Source: Bacteroidota bacterium
GTDB taxonomy: Bacteria; Bacteroidota; Ignavibacteria; UBA10030; UBA8401
Assembly (NCBI GenBank): GCA_023229405.1
Contig: JALNZH010000020.1
Coordinates: 1 to 23,492, forward strand
Length of the DNA stretch: 23,492 bases
Reading direction: 5' to 3'
The notes under the pieces were generated by a model. That model made no database searches. It saw only the letters and a list, made by a program, of their open reading frames with translations, and was not told where the DNA came from. The first letter of the stretch is position 1. Every line of letters starts with the position of its first letter. Positions 16,920-23,492 of this stretch are shown here, piece by piece. The translations under genes and the position numbers were made by a program.

Positions 16920-19355
16920 ATGCGTATAAGTTATAAGTGGTTACAGAATTATATTGAATTGAATGCTAGCCCGGAAGATCTCTCTTTTAAGTTGACGAGT
17001 TTGGGATTAGAAGTTGAGGCGATTGAGGTAATAGGTAAAGAACTCGACGGTTTTTTTGTTGCTGAAGTTCTCGATGTACAATTGCATCCCAATGCCGACA
17101 GACTGAAAGTATGTAAAGTAGCCGTCTCTTCCTCGGAACAGCCACTCCAGATTGTCTGCGGCGCACCAAATGTTGCGGCAGGACAGAAAGTAATTGTCGG
17201 GTTGGCTGGTGCGAAGGTACCGCATAATCAACATGATCCGGAAGGAAAACCGTTCGTCCTGGCAAATGCCACTATCCGGGGCATAGAATCCCATGGAATG
17301 ATCTGTTCGGCAAAAGAACTTGGTATCGGTGACGATGCATCCGGTATCGTTGTGCTGGATAAAAAGGCGCGGATAGGAACTCCTATTACCGAACATCTTG
17401 GAGTTAATGACATTGCATTCGAAATAGGAATCACTCCAAACCGACCGGATTGTTTAAGCCACATTGGAATTGCCAGAGATCTTGCGGCTGCATACGGGAA
17501 AAAACTGATCCTACCGACTTTAAAAGTTAAAGAAAACAAAAAATCTTCGATCAAAAAATTAACAAACGTTCGGATTGAAAATTCTACTGATTGTCCGCGC
17601 TATACTGCACGCATCATACAGAATGTAGCGGTGAAACAATCACCCGAATGGCTGCAACAGTATTTGACCGCAGCAGGACTTCGTCCAATCAACAATGTTG
17701 TTGATGTAACGAATTTCGTGATGCTTGAATTCGGTCAACCGCTTCATGCATTCGATTATCATAACCTTGCCAAGCACGAGATTGTTGTGAAAAGTGCAGT
17801 GCGCGGTGAGCGGTTTGTCACCTTGGATGGAAAAAGTCATACATTAACCGGGGATGAGTTGATGATCTGCGATGGGGAAAAATCCGTCGCAATCGGAGGT
17901 GTGATGGGAGGGATGAATTCAGAAATTTCGAACACAACGAATACTGTTCTATTGGAGGCCGCCTATTTTTCTCCAACGAGCGTTCGGAAAACAGCAAAAC
18001 GTCTCGGTATCAGCACCGATGCATCGTATCGATTTGAACGGGGGATTGATCCGAATGTAACTTTGCAAGCGTCCGACCGTGCAGCCAGTCTTATCGCGGA
18101 ATTGTCTGGCGGCGAAGTACTCGGTGGAATAATCGATGTGTATCCGAAGAAAATTGTCGGCAAAAAAATTTCACTTCGCGTGGAACGAGTGAATAAAATT
18201 TTAGGCACTGCGATCTCGCTGAGCACAATTGCTAAATTTCTCGTTTCCATCGGCATAACGGTGACGGTTGCGAAGGATAAAAAGTCGTTACTATGTCTTG
18301 TTCCAACATTTCGTCCAGATATCGAACTGGAAATAGATCTTATTGAAGAGGTAGGAAGATTGTACGGGTACGATAATATCATCAATAAAACTTCCAGCGA
18401 GGTGATGTTCTCAAAACCTGATGCGACAGAAGCGCGGATATCAGAAATTCGGAATTGGCTTGAATCAAACGGGCTGAATGAAATTATGACGAACAGTCTT
18501 ATTGATACTTCTTCGGCGCAATTGTTTTCACCGAACATCGTTACTGTTAAAAATCCGCTCAGTCAGGAACTCGAAGTGCTGCGGCCTTCATTGGCATCAA
18601 CTATGTTGCAGTCAATTGGATATAATTATAATCATGGCGCTGAACGTCTGCATTTTTACGAAATCGGATCAACATTTTCTACCGAACAAATATCTGGTAA
18701 ACAAATACATGTCGCGGGGTATACCGAAAGCAGAATATTGGGAATTTGCCTTTCCGGTTTCGCCGGTGATATTTCCTGGTATCAAAAACTGCGTAAAGTA
18801 GATATTTTCGACCTAAAAGGTCTTGTTTTGTCTCTGCTGAAAGGTATCGGTCTTGACAATAGCAATTTAATTTATTACAATGCACCAAGTTCTTTAACTG
18901 AAATGACGGTAGGCATTGAAATTAATGGGACTTATGTTGGTTTCATTGGTCGTATTAAATCAGAAATATTGAAGAATTACAAGATAGATCAAGAAGTTTT
19001 GTACGCCGAATTGGATGTTGATTCAATCGTTGCAATTCATTCAGTAAAAAAGTATCGGGAGTTTTCCCGGTTTCCAACGGTTGTACGTGACGTTGCCTTT
19101 ATCGTCAGAAAAGAAATTTCAGTCGGTGACATTGAAAAAGAAATTCGATCTTTCGGTGGTTCCAGTATTTCTTCCGTGAAGATTTTTGATGTATTTGAAG
19201 GGAAGGTGTTAGGCGAAGGGAAAAAAAGCGTTGCATTCTCTCTCAGCCTGAATTCATTTGAAAAAACACTAACGGACGGCGAGATAGATTCAGTTATGAA
19301 CCGAGTAATCGGCTCTGTGACAAAAAAATTTGAAGCAACTTTACGAAGCCTCTAA
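16920..19355 (+). CDS. pheT: Phenylalanine--tRNA ligase beta subunit
   Basis: An 811-residue bacterial-type beta subunit. Domains in order are: N-terminal segment (MRISYKWLQNYI); EMAP/tRNA-binding OB domain (about 40-150, with HPNADRLKVCKV and IVCGAPN); PNRPDCLSHIGIARD segment (~170-190); B3/4 domain (about 210-390) involved in editing of Tyr-tRNA-Phe; B5 domain (about 415-490); core region ending with the Y-R-EFSRFP motif; and the FDX-ACB anticodon-binding domain (about 711-811, FPTVVRDVAF). It works with PheS. Its stop codon TAATG overlaps the next start by one base, so the two are likely translationally coupled. Confidence 0.97.
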   Translation: MRISYKWLQNYIELNASPEDLSFKLTSLGLEVEAIEVIGKELDGFFVAEVLDVQLHPNADRLKVCKVAVSSSEQPLQIVCGAPNVAAGQKVIVGLAGAKVPHNQHDPEGKPFVLANATIRGIESHGMICSAKELGIGDDASGIVVLDKKARIGTPITEHLGVNDIAFEIGITPNRPDCLSHIGIARDLAAAYGKKLILPTLKVKENKKSSIKKLTNVRIENSTDCPRYTARIIQNVAVKQSPEWLQQYLTAAGLRPINNVVDVTNFVMLEFGQPLHAFDYHNLAKHEIVVKSAVRGERFVTLDGKSHTLTGDELMICDGEKSVAIGGVMGGMNSEISNTTNTVLLEAAYFSPTSVRKTAKRLGISTDASYRFERGIDPNVTLQASDRAASLIAELSGGEVLGGIIDVYPKKIVGKKISLRVERVNKILGTAISLSTIAKFLVSIGITVTVAKDKKSLLCLVPTFRPDIELEIDLIEEVGRLYGYDNIINKTSSEVMFSKPDATEARISEIRNWLESNGLNEIMTNSLIDTSSAQLFSPNIVTVKNPLSQELEVLRPSLASTMLQSIGYNYNHGAERLHFYEIGSTFSTEQISGKQIHVAGYTESRILGICLSGFAGDISWYQKLRKVDIFDLKGLVLSLLKGIGLDNSNLIYYNAPSSLTEMTVGIEINGTYVGFIGRIKSEILKNYKIDQEVLYAELDVDSIVAIHSVKKYREFSRFPTVVRDVAFIVRKEISVGDIEKEIRSFGGSSISSVKIFDVFEGKVLGEGKKSVAFSLSLNSFEKTLTDGEIDSVMNRVIGSVTKKFEATLRSL

Positions 19356-19702
19356 TGGTAGACCAGAATATAGACCAACAATCGTCCGACGCAGTGCACA
19401 GTGTAGAAAATGCACTTGTAACGTTATGGGATAAAGCCCGTGAAGCATCGTTGCTTATTTCAACGCTTCGCGAAGAGAAAAAACGGCTTGTTCAGCGGAT
19501 TACCGAATTGGACGATGAAGTAGAACATCTGAAGGAAATAACTCTACAACAGCAGGCACAATTGGATGTGTTGAAATCTGAAGCGGCAACTGATGCAGAG
19601 CAGAAAATTGGTTCTGTAAATTTGGATGTTGAAGAGAAGCGTTTGCTACAACAAAAAATTCGCACCATCATTTCTAAACTTGATCAATACATAACACAAT
19701 AA
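19355..19702 (+). CDS. Small coiled-coil protein between pheT and zapA
   Basis: A 115-residue protein I cannot assign to a named family. Residues ~15-75 are predicted by eye to be a continuous coiled coil rich in E, K, L and Q (LREEKKRLVQRITELDDEVEHLKE). A second short helix at ~90-113 ends in KIRTIISKLDQYI. It has no signal peptide, membrane segment or cysteine. It overlaps pheT by one base and lies 49 bases upstream of zapA. Small coiled-coil proteins at this position next to zapA recur in Bacteroidota, to my recollection, so a role alongside ZapA in cell division (as ZapB has in enterobacteria) is possible but is inference from position. Confidence 0.8.
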   Translation: MVDQNIDQQSSDAVHSVENALVTLWDKAREASLLISTLREEKKRLVQRITELDDEVEHLKEITLQQQAQLDVLKSEAATDAEQKIGSVNLDVEEKRLLQQKIRTIISKLDQYITQ

Positions 19703-19746
19703 AAGTAAGTTTTTTTCGGCTGACAGAAACTCACTTTTTACTTTAC
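19701..19746 (+). terminator. Weak terminator-like inverted repeat before zapA
   Basis: AAAAGTAAGTTT (19701-19712) pairs with AAACTCACTTTT (19727-19738) with one mismatch around a 14-base loop, followed by TACTTT. The stem is A-T rich and the T tract is broken, so termination would be partial at best. It could also modulate zapA expression. Confidence 0.35.
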
Positions 19747-19751
19747 GACAA

Positions 19752-20045
19752 ATGGACAGAAAAAGCGTACGCGTTAAGATTTTTGGATCTGAATATCCTC
19801 TTCGCGGAGAAAGTGAAGAGTTTACCAAGAAGGTTGCGAATCATGTGGATGCGATGATTACAAGCGTCCATGATAAGATTCCCGAACAACCGCCGCTCAC
19901 GATTTCCGTCCTTGCAGCGTTGAATATTACTGAAGACCTCTATAAAGAAAAAGAAAAGGGTTCGCAACTCGTATCATCATTAGAATATGAACTGTCTAAG
20001 ATCACAAATTATCTCGATACGAGTATCAACAGCACCGAATCGTAA
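19752..20045 (+). CDS. zapA: Cell division protein ZapA
   Basis: A 97-residue protein matching ZapA in length and layout. An N-terminal beta-rich head carries KSVRVKIFGSEYPLRGESEEF, followed by the VANHVDAMI helix. A C-terminal helix for dimer/tetramer formation covers LAALNITEDLYKEKEKGSQL and the following ~25 residues. ZapA bundles FtsZ filaments at the division site. The ssrS-type RNA follows directly, an arrangement also present in E. coli (zapA-ssrS). Confidence 0.88.
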   Translation: MDRKSVRVKIFGSEYPLRGESEEFTKKVANHVDAMITSVHDKIPEQPPLTISVLAALNITEDLYKEKEKGSQLVSSLEYELSKITNYLDTSINSTES

Positions 20046-20078
20046 AGTAAAAAGGAGACTGATCGTAAAAATAAATAT

Positions 20079-20322
20079 CCGCACTGTCAGCCACAGACAA
20101 TATAAATAAAGAACCTATAGTTTTATTTATAGGGAGCCTAGCTCACAAGCGTAATATTACAGGCCTCAATCAAACACACGTTTGATCTTGCTACAAGCCT
20201 TCGGGTTTTCCGCACGCGCGGAATAGCATACAGTGGAAGTAAGAAACGATTTGGCGGCGCCCACCGTGTATAAGAAAGAGGGTTCTTTCTACACTTGTCT
20301 GAGGTTGTTGTGCGGGTTTTTT
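20079..20322 (+). ncRNA. ssrS: 6S RNA candidate
   Basis: The 297 bases between zapA and rny hold no gene but have strong RNA structure. AAAGAACC (20108-20115) pairs with GGTTCTTT (20281-20288), a typical 6S closing stem of ~180 nt. Outside it, CAGCCACAGACAA (20088-20100) pairs with TTGTCTGAGGTTG (20295-20307), and CCGCAC (20079-20084) pairs with GTGCGG (20310-20315), followed by a six-T run. Inside are small hairpins (TCAAAC/GTTTGA; AAGCC-TTCG-GGTTT; CCGC/GCGG) and GGCGGCGCCCACC, a phrase like that in the 3' half of many 6S RNAs. 6S RNA mimics an open promoter and sequesters sigma-70-type RNA polymerase. Exact ends are uncertain; the mature form may be only about 20105-20290. Confidence 0.75.
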
Positions 20323-20342
20323 ATTTTAAATGGGAGCAATTT

Positions 20343-21902
20343 ATGGATGTCCAATTTATCATTTTCGGTGCAGTAATGACTGTCGCAGCATTTGCTGCCG
20401 GCTGGTACATTAATCATCGTATCGGAAAGAACAAAATTACCTCGACGGAACAGCAGGCAAAGAAGATTCTCGCTGATGCTGATCGAGATGCTGCTGCGAT
20501 TCAAAAGGAAAAACTGCTGGAAGTGAAGGATGAGTGGTACAAAAAAAAGCATGAATTCGAAAATGAGGCGAACCAGAAGCGAAATAAACTACAATCGTAC
20601 GAAAAGCAATTAGATTCCCGTGAAGAGAATATCGATCGTAAGGTTGAATTGCTCAATAAGAAGGAAAAAGAGGTTCAGGCTCAGCAAAAACAAAATGAGC
20701 AAAAAACTTCAGAGATTGATCAAAAACTGGTTGATGTGGATAAAATGATCTCAGAAGAAAATACCAGGTTGGAACGCGCCTCAGGTATGTCCCGTGAGGA
20801 AGCGCGAAAACTTCTGCTGGATAATTTAATCGATTCTGTCAAAACAGAAGCCTCCCAAACACTAAAAGATATTAGGGATAAAGTAAAAGAAGAAGCAAAG
20901 CGGGAAGCCCAAAAAGTGATCGTACAGGCGATCCAGCGTTCAGCTGCTGATCATGCCGTGGAAACGACCGTGAGTGTGCTGCAGATTCAGGGTGACGAAA
21001 TGAAGGGGAGAATCATCGGACGCGAAGGAAGAAATATCAGAGCATTTGAAGCTGCTACTGGGGTAGATGTTATTGTAGATGATACACCCGAAGCCGTTAT
21101 TTTATCAGGATTTGACGCATTTCGCCGAGAAGTTGCACGAGTATCACTGGAACGGTTAATTGCGGATGGGAGAATCCATCCTGCAAGAATTGAAGAAGTT
21201 GTTGAGAAGGTGAAATTGGAATTGGAAGAAGAGGTCCTTCGTGTCGGTGAAAATACATTGTTGGAAGTTGGGCTTCCCGGTGCACATAATGAGATTATTA
21301 AGCATATCGGTAAAATGAAATACCGGACAAGTTACGGCCAAAATCTGTTACAACATAGTATAGAAGTTGCTTATTTATGCGGTGTAATGGCAGCAGAATT
21401 AGGCATTGATATAAATCTTGCAAAACGTGCCGGCCTTCTTCATGATATAGGGAAAACGGCGGATAGAAGTGTTGAAGGACCGCACGCAATCATTGGTTTG
21501 GAAATGACTCGGAAATATAATGAAAATCCGATTGTCGTGAATGCTGTCGGTGCCCATCATGATGATATTCCGATGGAACATCCGATTGCTGCATTAGTGC
21601 AGGCCGCAGACTCTATTAGTGGAGCCAGACCCGGCGCACGCAGAGAATCGGTAGAAGGATACGCAAAACGCCTTGAGAAACTTGAGGAGATTGCAAAATC
21701 GTTCAAAGGTGTTCAAGCAACATATGCTATCCAAGCAGGTCGAGAAATTAGAGTTATTGTTGAGCATGACAAAATTGATGATGCACAGGCAGATCAATTG
21801 GCACATGACATTGCGAGAAAAATACAACAAGAGATGGAATACCCAGGACAAATTAAAGTTGTCGTCATTCGAGAAGTGCGATCTGTTTCTTTTGCAAAGT
21901 AA
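20343..21902 (+). CDS. rny: Ribonuclease Y
   Basis: Membrane-anchored endoribonuclease that starts mRNA decay. With the ATG at 20343 the protein has 519 residues, the usual size. A transmembrane helix (about 3-22) is followed by a long charged coiled coil (about 25-200), a KH domain (about 205-275, with GRIIGREGRNIR) and an HD domain with the metal pair His367-Asp368 in LLHDIGKTAD, plus GAHHDD. This start is preferred because GGGAG lies 7 bases upstream and the sequence begins directly with the membrane helix. An in-frame TTG at 20295 would put 16 hydrophilic residues before it and lie inside the 6S RNA stem. Confidence 0.96.
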   Translation: MDVQFIIFGAVMTVAAFAAGWYINHRIGKNKITSTEQQAKKILADADRDAAAIQKEKLLEVKDEWYKKKHEFENEANQKRNKLQSYEKQLDSREENIDRKVELLNKKEKEVQAQQKQNEQKTSEIDQKLVDVDKMISEENTRLERASGMSREEARKLLLDNLIDSVKTEASQTLKDIRDKVKEEAKREAQKVIVQAIQRSAADHAVETTVSVLQIQGDEMKGRIIGREGRNIRAFEAATGVDVIVDDTPEAVILSGFDAFRREVARVSLERLIADGRIHPARIEEVVEKVKLELEEEVLRVGENTLLEVGLPGAHNEIIKHIGKMKYRTSYGQNLLQHSIEVAYLCGVMAAELGIDINLAKRAGLLHDIGKTADRSVEGPHAIIGLEMTRKYNENPIVVNAVGAHHDDIPMEHPIAALVQAADSISGARPGARRESVEGYAKRLEKLEEIAKSFKGVQATYAIQAGREIRVIVEHDKIDDAQADQLAHDIARKIQQEMEYPGQIKVVVIREVRSVSFAK

Positions 21903-21911
21903 GGTCAATCG

Positions 21912-22520
21912 ATGATTGTAATTGGAGTTACCGGCGGCATTGGAAGCGGAAAATCGACAATCTGCACGTTGTTTGAAAAAAAACAAGTGCCTGTTTTTTA
22001 TGCAGATCTCGAAGCACGTAAAATTTCGGAAACAACAGCTTTAAATGAAATAGTAGACATATTTGGCAATGAAATACTTTCCTCTCCGACGTCTGTAAAC
22101 AGGAAAAAACTTGCAGAAATTGTTTTCCATGATCGTCTGAAACTCGAAAACTTGAATTCTATTATTCACCCCAAAGTGTTTGAATCATTTCACCGATGGA
22201 AAGATGAGCTGCCGCCGCAAACTAAGTATGCCCTTGTAGAAGCAGCGCTGATGTTTGAATCAGGGATGTTTGCATTGATGCATTATGTGCTTGCTGTGAT
22301 GACCAATGAACAAACAAGGATAACGAGAACAATTTCAAGGGATCATGCCGACGAGCAAGTGGTAAAAGCACGGATGGAAAACCAGCTTTCGACAGAAGAA
22401 TTACTCGAACTCTCTGATTTTCAGATCAACAATAACGGTTCCCTGAATGACCTCACGGCAAAAGTAAATTTCTTTTCAATATTATTTTCAACTTTAACAG
22501 CACCTCCGGAATCACTATGA
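21912..22520 (+). CDS. coaE: Dephospho-CoA kinase
   Basis: Phosphorylates the 3'-hydroxyl of dephospho-CoA, the last step of CoA synthesis. The 202-residue P-loop kinase has GGIGSGKS at residues 8-15, the substrate-side Asp32/Arg36 in ADLEAR, the conserved NSIIHPKVF, and the MFESGM segment (family: LLFE-G). The lid region contains RMENQLS. It begins 9 bases after rny and its stop overlaps the next start as ATGA, so it is in the same transcript. Confidence 0.94.
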   Translation: MIVIGVTGGIGSGKSTICTLFEKKQVPVFYADLEARKISETTALNEIVDIFGNEILSSPTSVNRKKLAEIVFHDRLKLENLNSIIHPKVFESFHRWKDELPPQTKYALVEAALMFESGMFALMHYVLAVMTNEQTRITRTISRDHADEQVVKARMENQLSTEELLELSDFQINNNGSLNDLTAKVNFFSILFSTLTAPPESL

Positions 22521-23492
22521 CAGCGAAAGAAACAGAAGCGAAATTATTTTTTCATACGTACAAGCGTTTACCCTTAGAAGTGGAACGGGGAGAAGGGTGT
22601 TATATCTTTACAACCGACGGGAAAAAGTATCTTGATATGTTTTCTGGTCTGGCGGTGAATGCACTCGGATATGCACACCCTGCGGTGATTAAAGCAGTAG
22701 ATGAACAGATGCGTAAGTATACACATCTTTCCAATTTCTTTATTCAAACACCACAATTACAGTTGGCGGAACGGTTGCTTGCACTTTCCGGATACGATAA
22801 AATATTTTTCTCAAACAGCGGTACAGAAGCGATTGAAGGCACTATTAAGTTGGTGCGCAAATGGGGAAAAACGAATGGCAAGTCCATGATCTTCGGAATG
22901 AGCAATGGTTTCAGCGGTAGGACTATGGGTGCATTATCGCTAATGGATAAAGAGAAATACCGTGCCGGGTATGAACCATTCTTGCCGGAGTTTGGGACGA
23001 TCGATTTTAATAATGTTGCTGATTTGCGTGCCCGTGTGAACGAACATACCGTAGCAATTTTTCTGGAATGTATTCAAGGAGAAGGGGGGATTGTTGCCGT
23101 CACCGTTGAATTTGCAAAAGTGTTGATGGAATTGCGTGAGCAATACGGATTTTTAATTGTTGCCGACGAGATTCAGTCAGGCATCGGCAGAACGGGAACC
23201 TTGTTTGCATTTCAGCATTTTGGAATCACTCCAGATATTATCACCATTGCAAAACCGATTGGCGGAGGATTACCTGTCGGAGCTATCATCGGTTCGAAAA
23301 AAGTGGCCGATGTATGGTCGTATGGTGTTCACGGAACCACTTTCGGCGGTAATCCCGTCGCGTGCGCCGCAGGAATTGCAACAATTGATACTATAATGAC
23401 AGAAACTTTCTTGAAGAATGTGAATGAAACTGCTGCATATTGCACTGCAAAAGTACTGGAACTTCAAAAACGATTTTCGGTCATTAAAGAGA
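22517..23492 (+). CDS. argD: Acetylornithine aminotransferase-like class III PLP enzyme (3' partial)
   Basis: The frame starts at the ATG of the ATGA overlap with coaE and runs off the window after 325 codons without a stop. Class III aminotransferase signatures are clear: SGLAVNALGYAHP, FFSNSGTEAIEG (phosphate-binding loop), a FSGRTMGALS segment, ECIQGEGG, DEIQSGIGRTG (cofactor Asp), Lys246 in IAKPIGGGLPVGA as the PLP-binding lysine, and TFGGNPVACAAG. The short N-terminus and the DEIQSGIGRTG and GGNP motifs fit ArgD best: N-acetylornithine + 2-oxoglutarate to N-acetylglutamate semialdehyde + glutamate, in reverse for arginine synthesis. Ornithine or succinylornithine aminotransferases cannot be excluded without the C-terminus. 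Confidence 0.85.
   Translation, partial: MTAKETEAKLFFHTYKRLPLEVERGEGCYIFTTDGKKYLDMFSGLAVNALGYAHPAVIKAVDEQMRKYTHLSNFFIQTPQLQLAERLLALSGYDKIFFSNSGTEAIEGTIKLVRKWGKTNGKSMIFGMSNGFSGRTMGALSLMDKEKYRAGYEPFLPEFGTIDFNNVADLRARVNEHTVAIFLECIQGEGGIVAVTVEFAKVLMELREQYGFLIVADEIQSGIGRTGTLFAFQHFGITPDIITIAKPIGGGLPVGAIIGSKKVADVWSYGVHGTTFGGNPVACAAGIATIDTIMTETFLKNVNETAAYCTAKVLELQKRFSVIKE

Overview
The window looks like a chromosomal segment of a moderately AT-rich, Gram-negative member of the Bacteroidota/Chlorobiota/Ignavibacteriota assemblage. Three things suggest this. A giant secreted protein ends in a type IX secretion (T9SS) sorting domain with the NYPNPFNP signature common in Ignavibacteria-like lineages. One promoter fits the Bacteroidota TAnnTTTG form. 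The gene order pheT - small coiled-coil gene - zapA - 6S RNA - rny is, as I recall, typical of this group. The placement is inference; no 16S gene is present.

Region 1 (1-9430) is the 3' part of one enormous gene that enters from outside the window. It encodes 24 complete tandem ~74-residue beta-rich repeats, six cadherin-like/Ig-like units, an ASPM/SPD-2/Hydin-like domain, a GATase/GIFT-like alpha/beta domain and a C-terminal T9SS tail. It is almost certainly a cell-surface or secreted adhesin-type protein. The last twelve repeats are two copies of a six-unit super-repeat.

Region 2 (9431-10388) holds a terminator, a tRNA-Val(GAC) gene and about 0.8 kb with no credible gene. That stretch carries a second, corrupted copy of the tRNA 3' end, small hairpins and a plausible promoter for the next gene.

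Region 3 (10389-12581) is a single exported S9 peptidase of the dipeptidyl-peptidase IV type.

Region 4 (12688-23492) is a dense, co-oriented housekeeping block: thrS, infC (with an AUU start codon), rpmI, rplT, terminator, pheS, pheT, a small coiled-coil gene, zapA, 6S RNA, rny, coaE and the 5' part of an argD-like aminotransferase. It joins tRNA charging (ThrRS, PheRS), translation initiation and 50S proteins (IF3, L35, L20), Z-ring assembly, RNA polymerase control by 6S RNA, mRNA decay (RNase Y), the last step of CoA synthesis and arginine synthesis. All genes are on the plus strand and several stop/start codons overlap (pheT/coiled coil, coaE/argD).

I see no CRISPR array, intact insertion sequence, prophage or defence system. 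The most unusual material is the repeat architecture of the giant protein, the duplicated tRNA end, the hairpins packed directly against tRNA-Val, thrS and pheS, and the long extended closing stem of the 6S RNA candidate.
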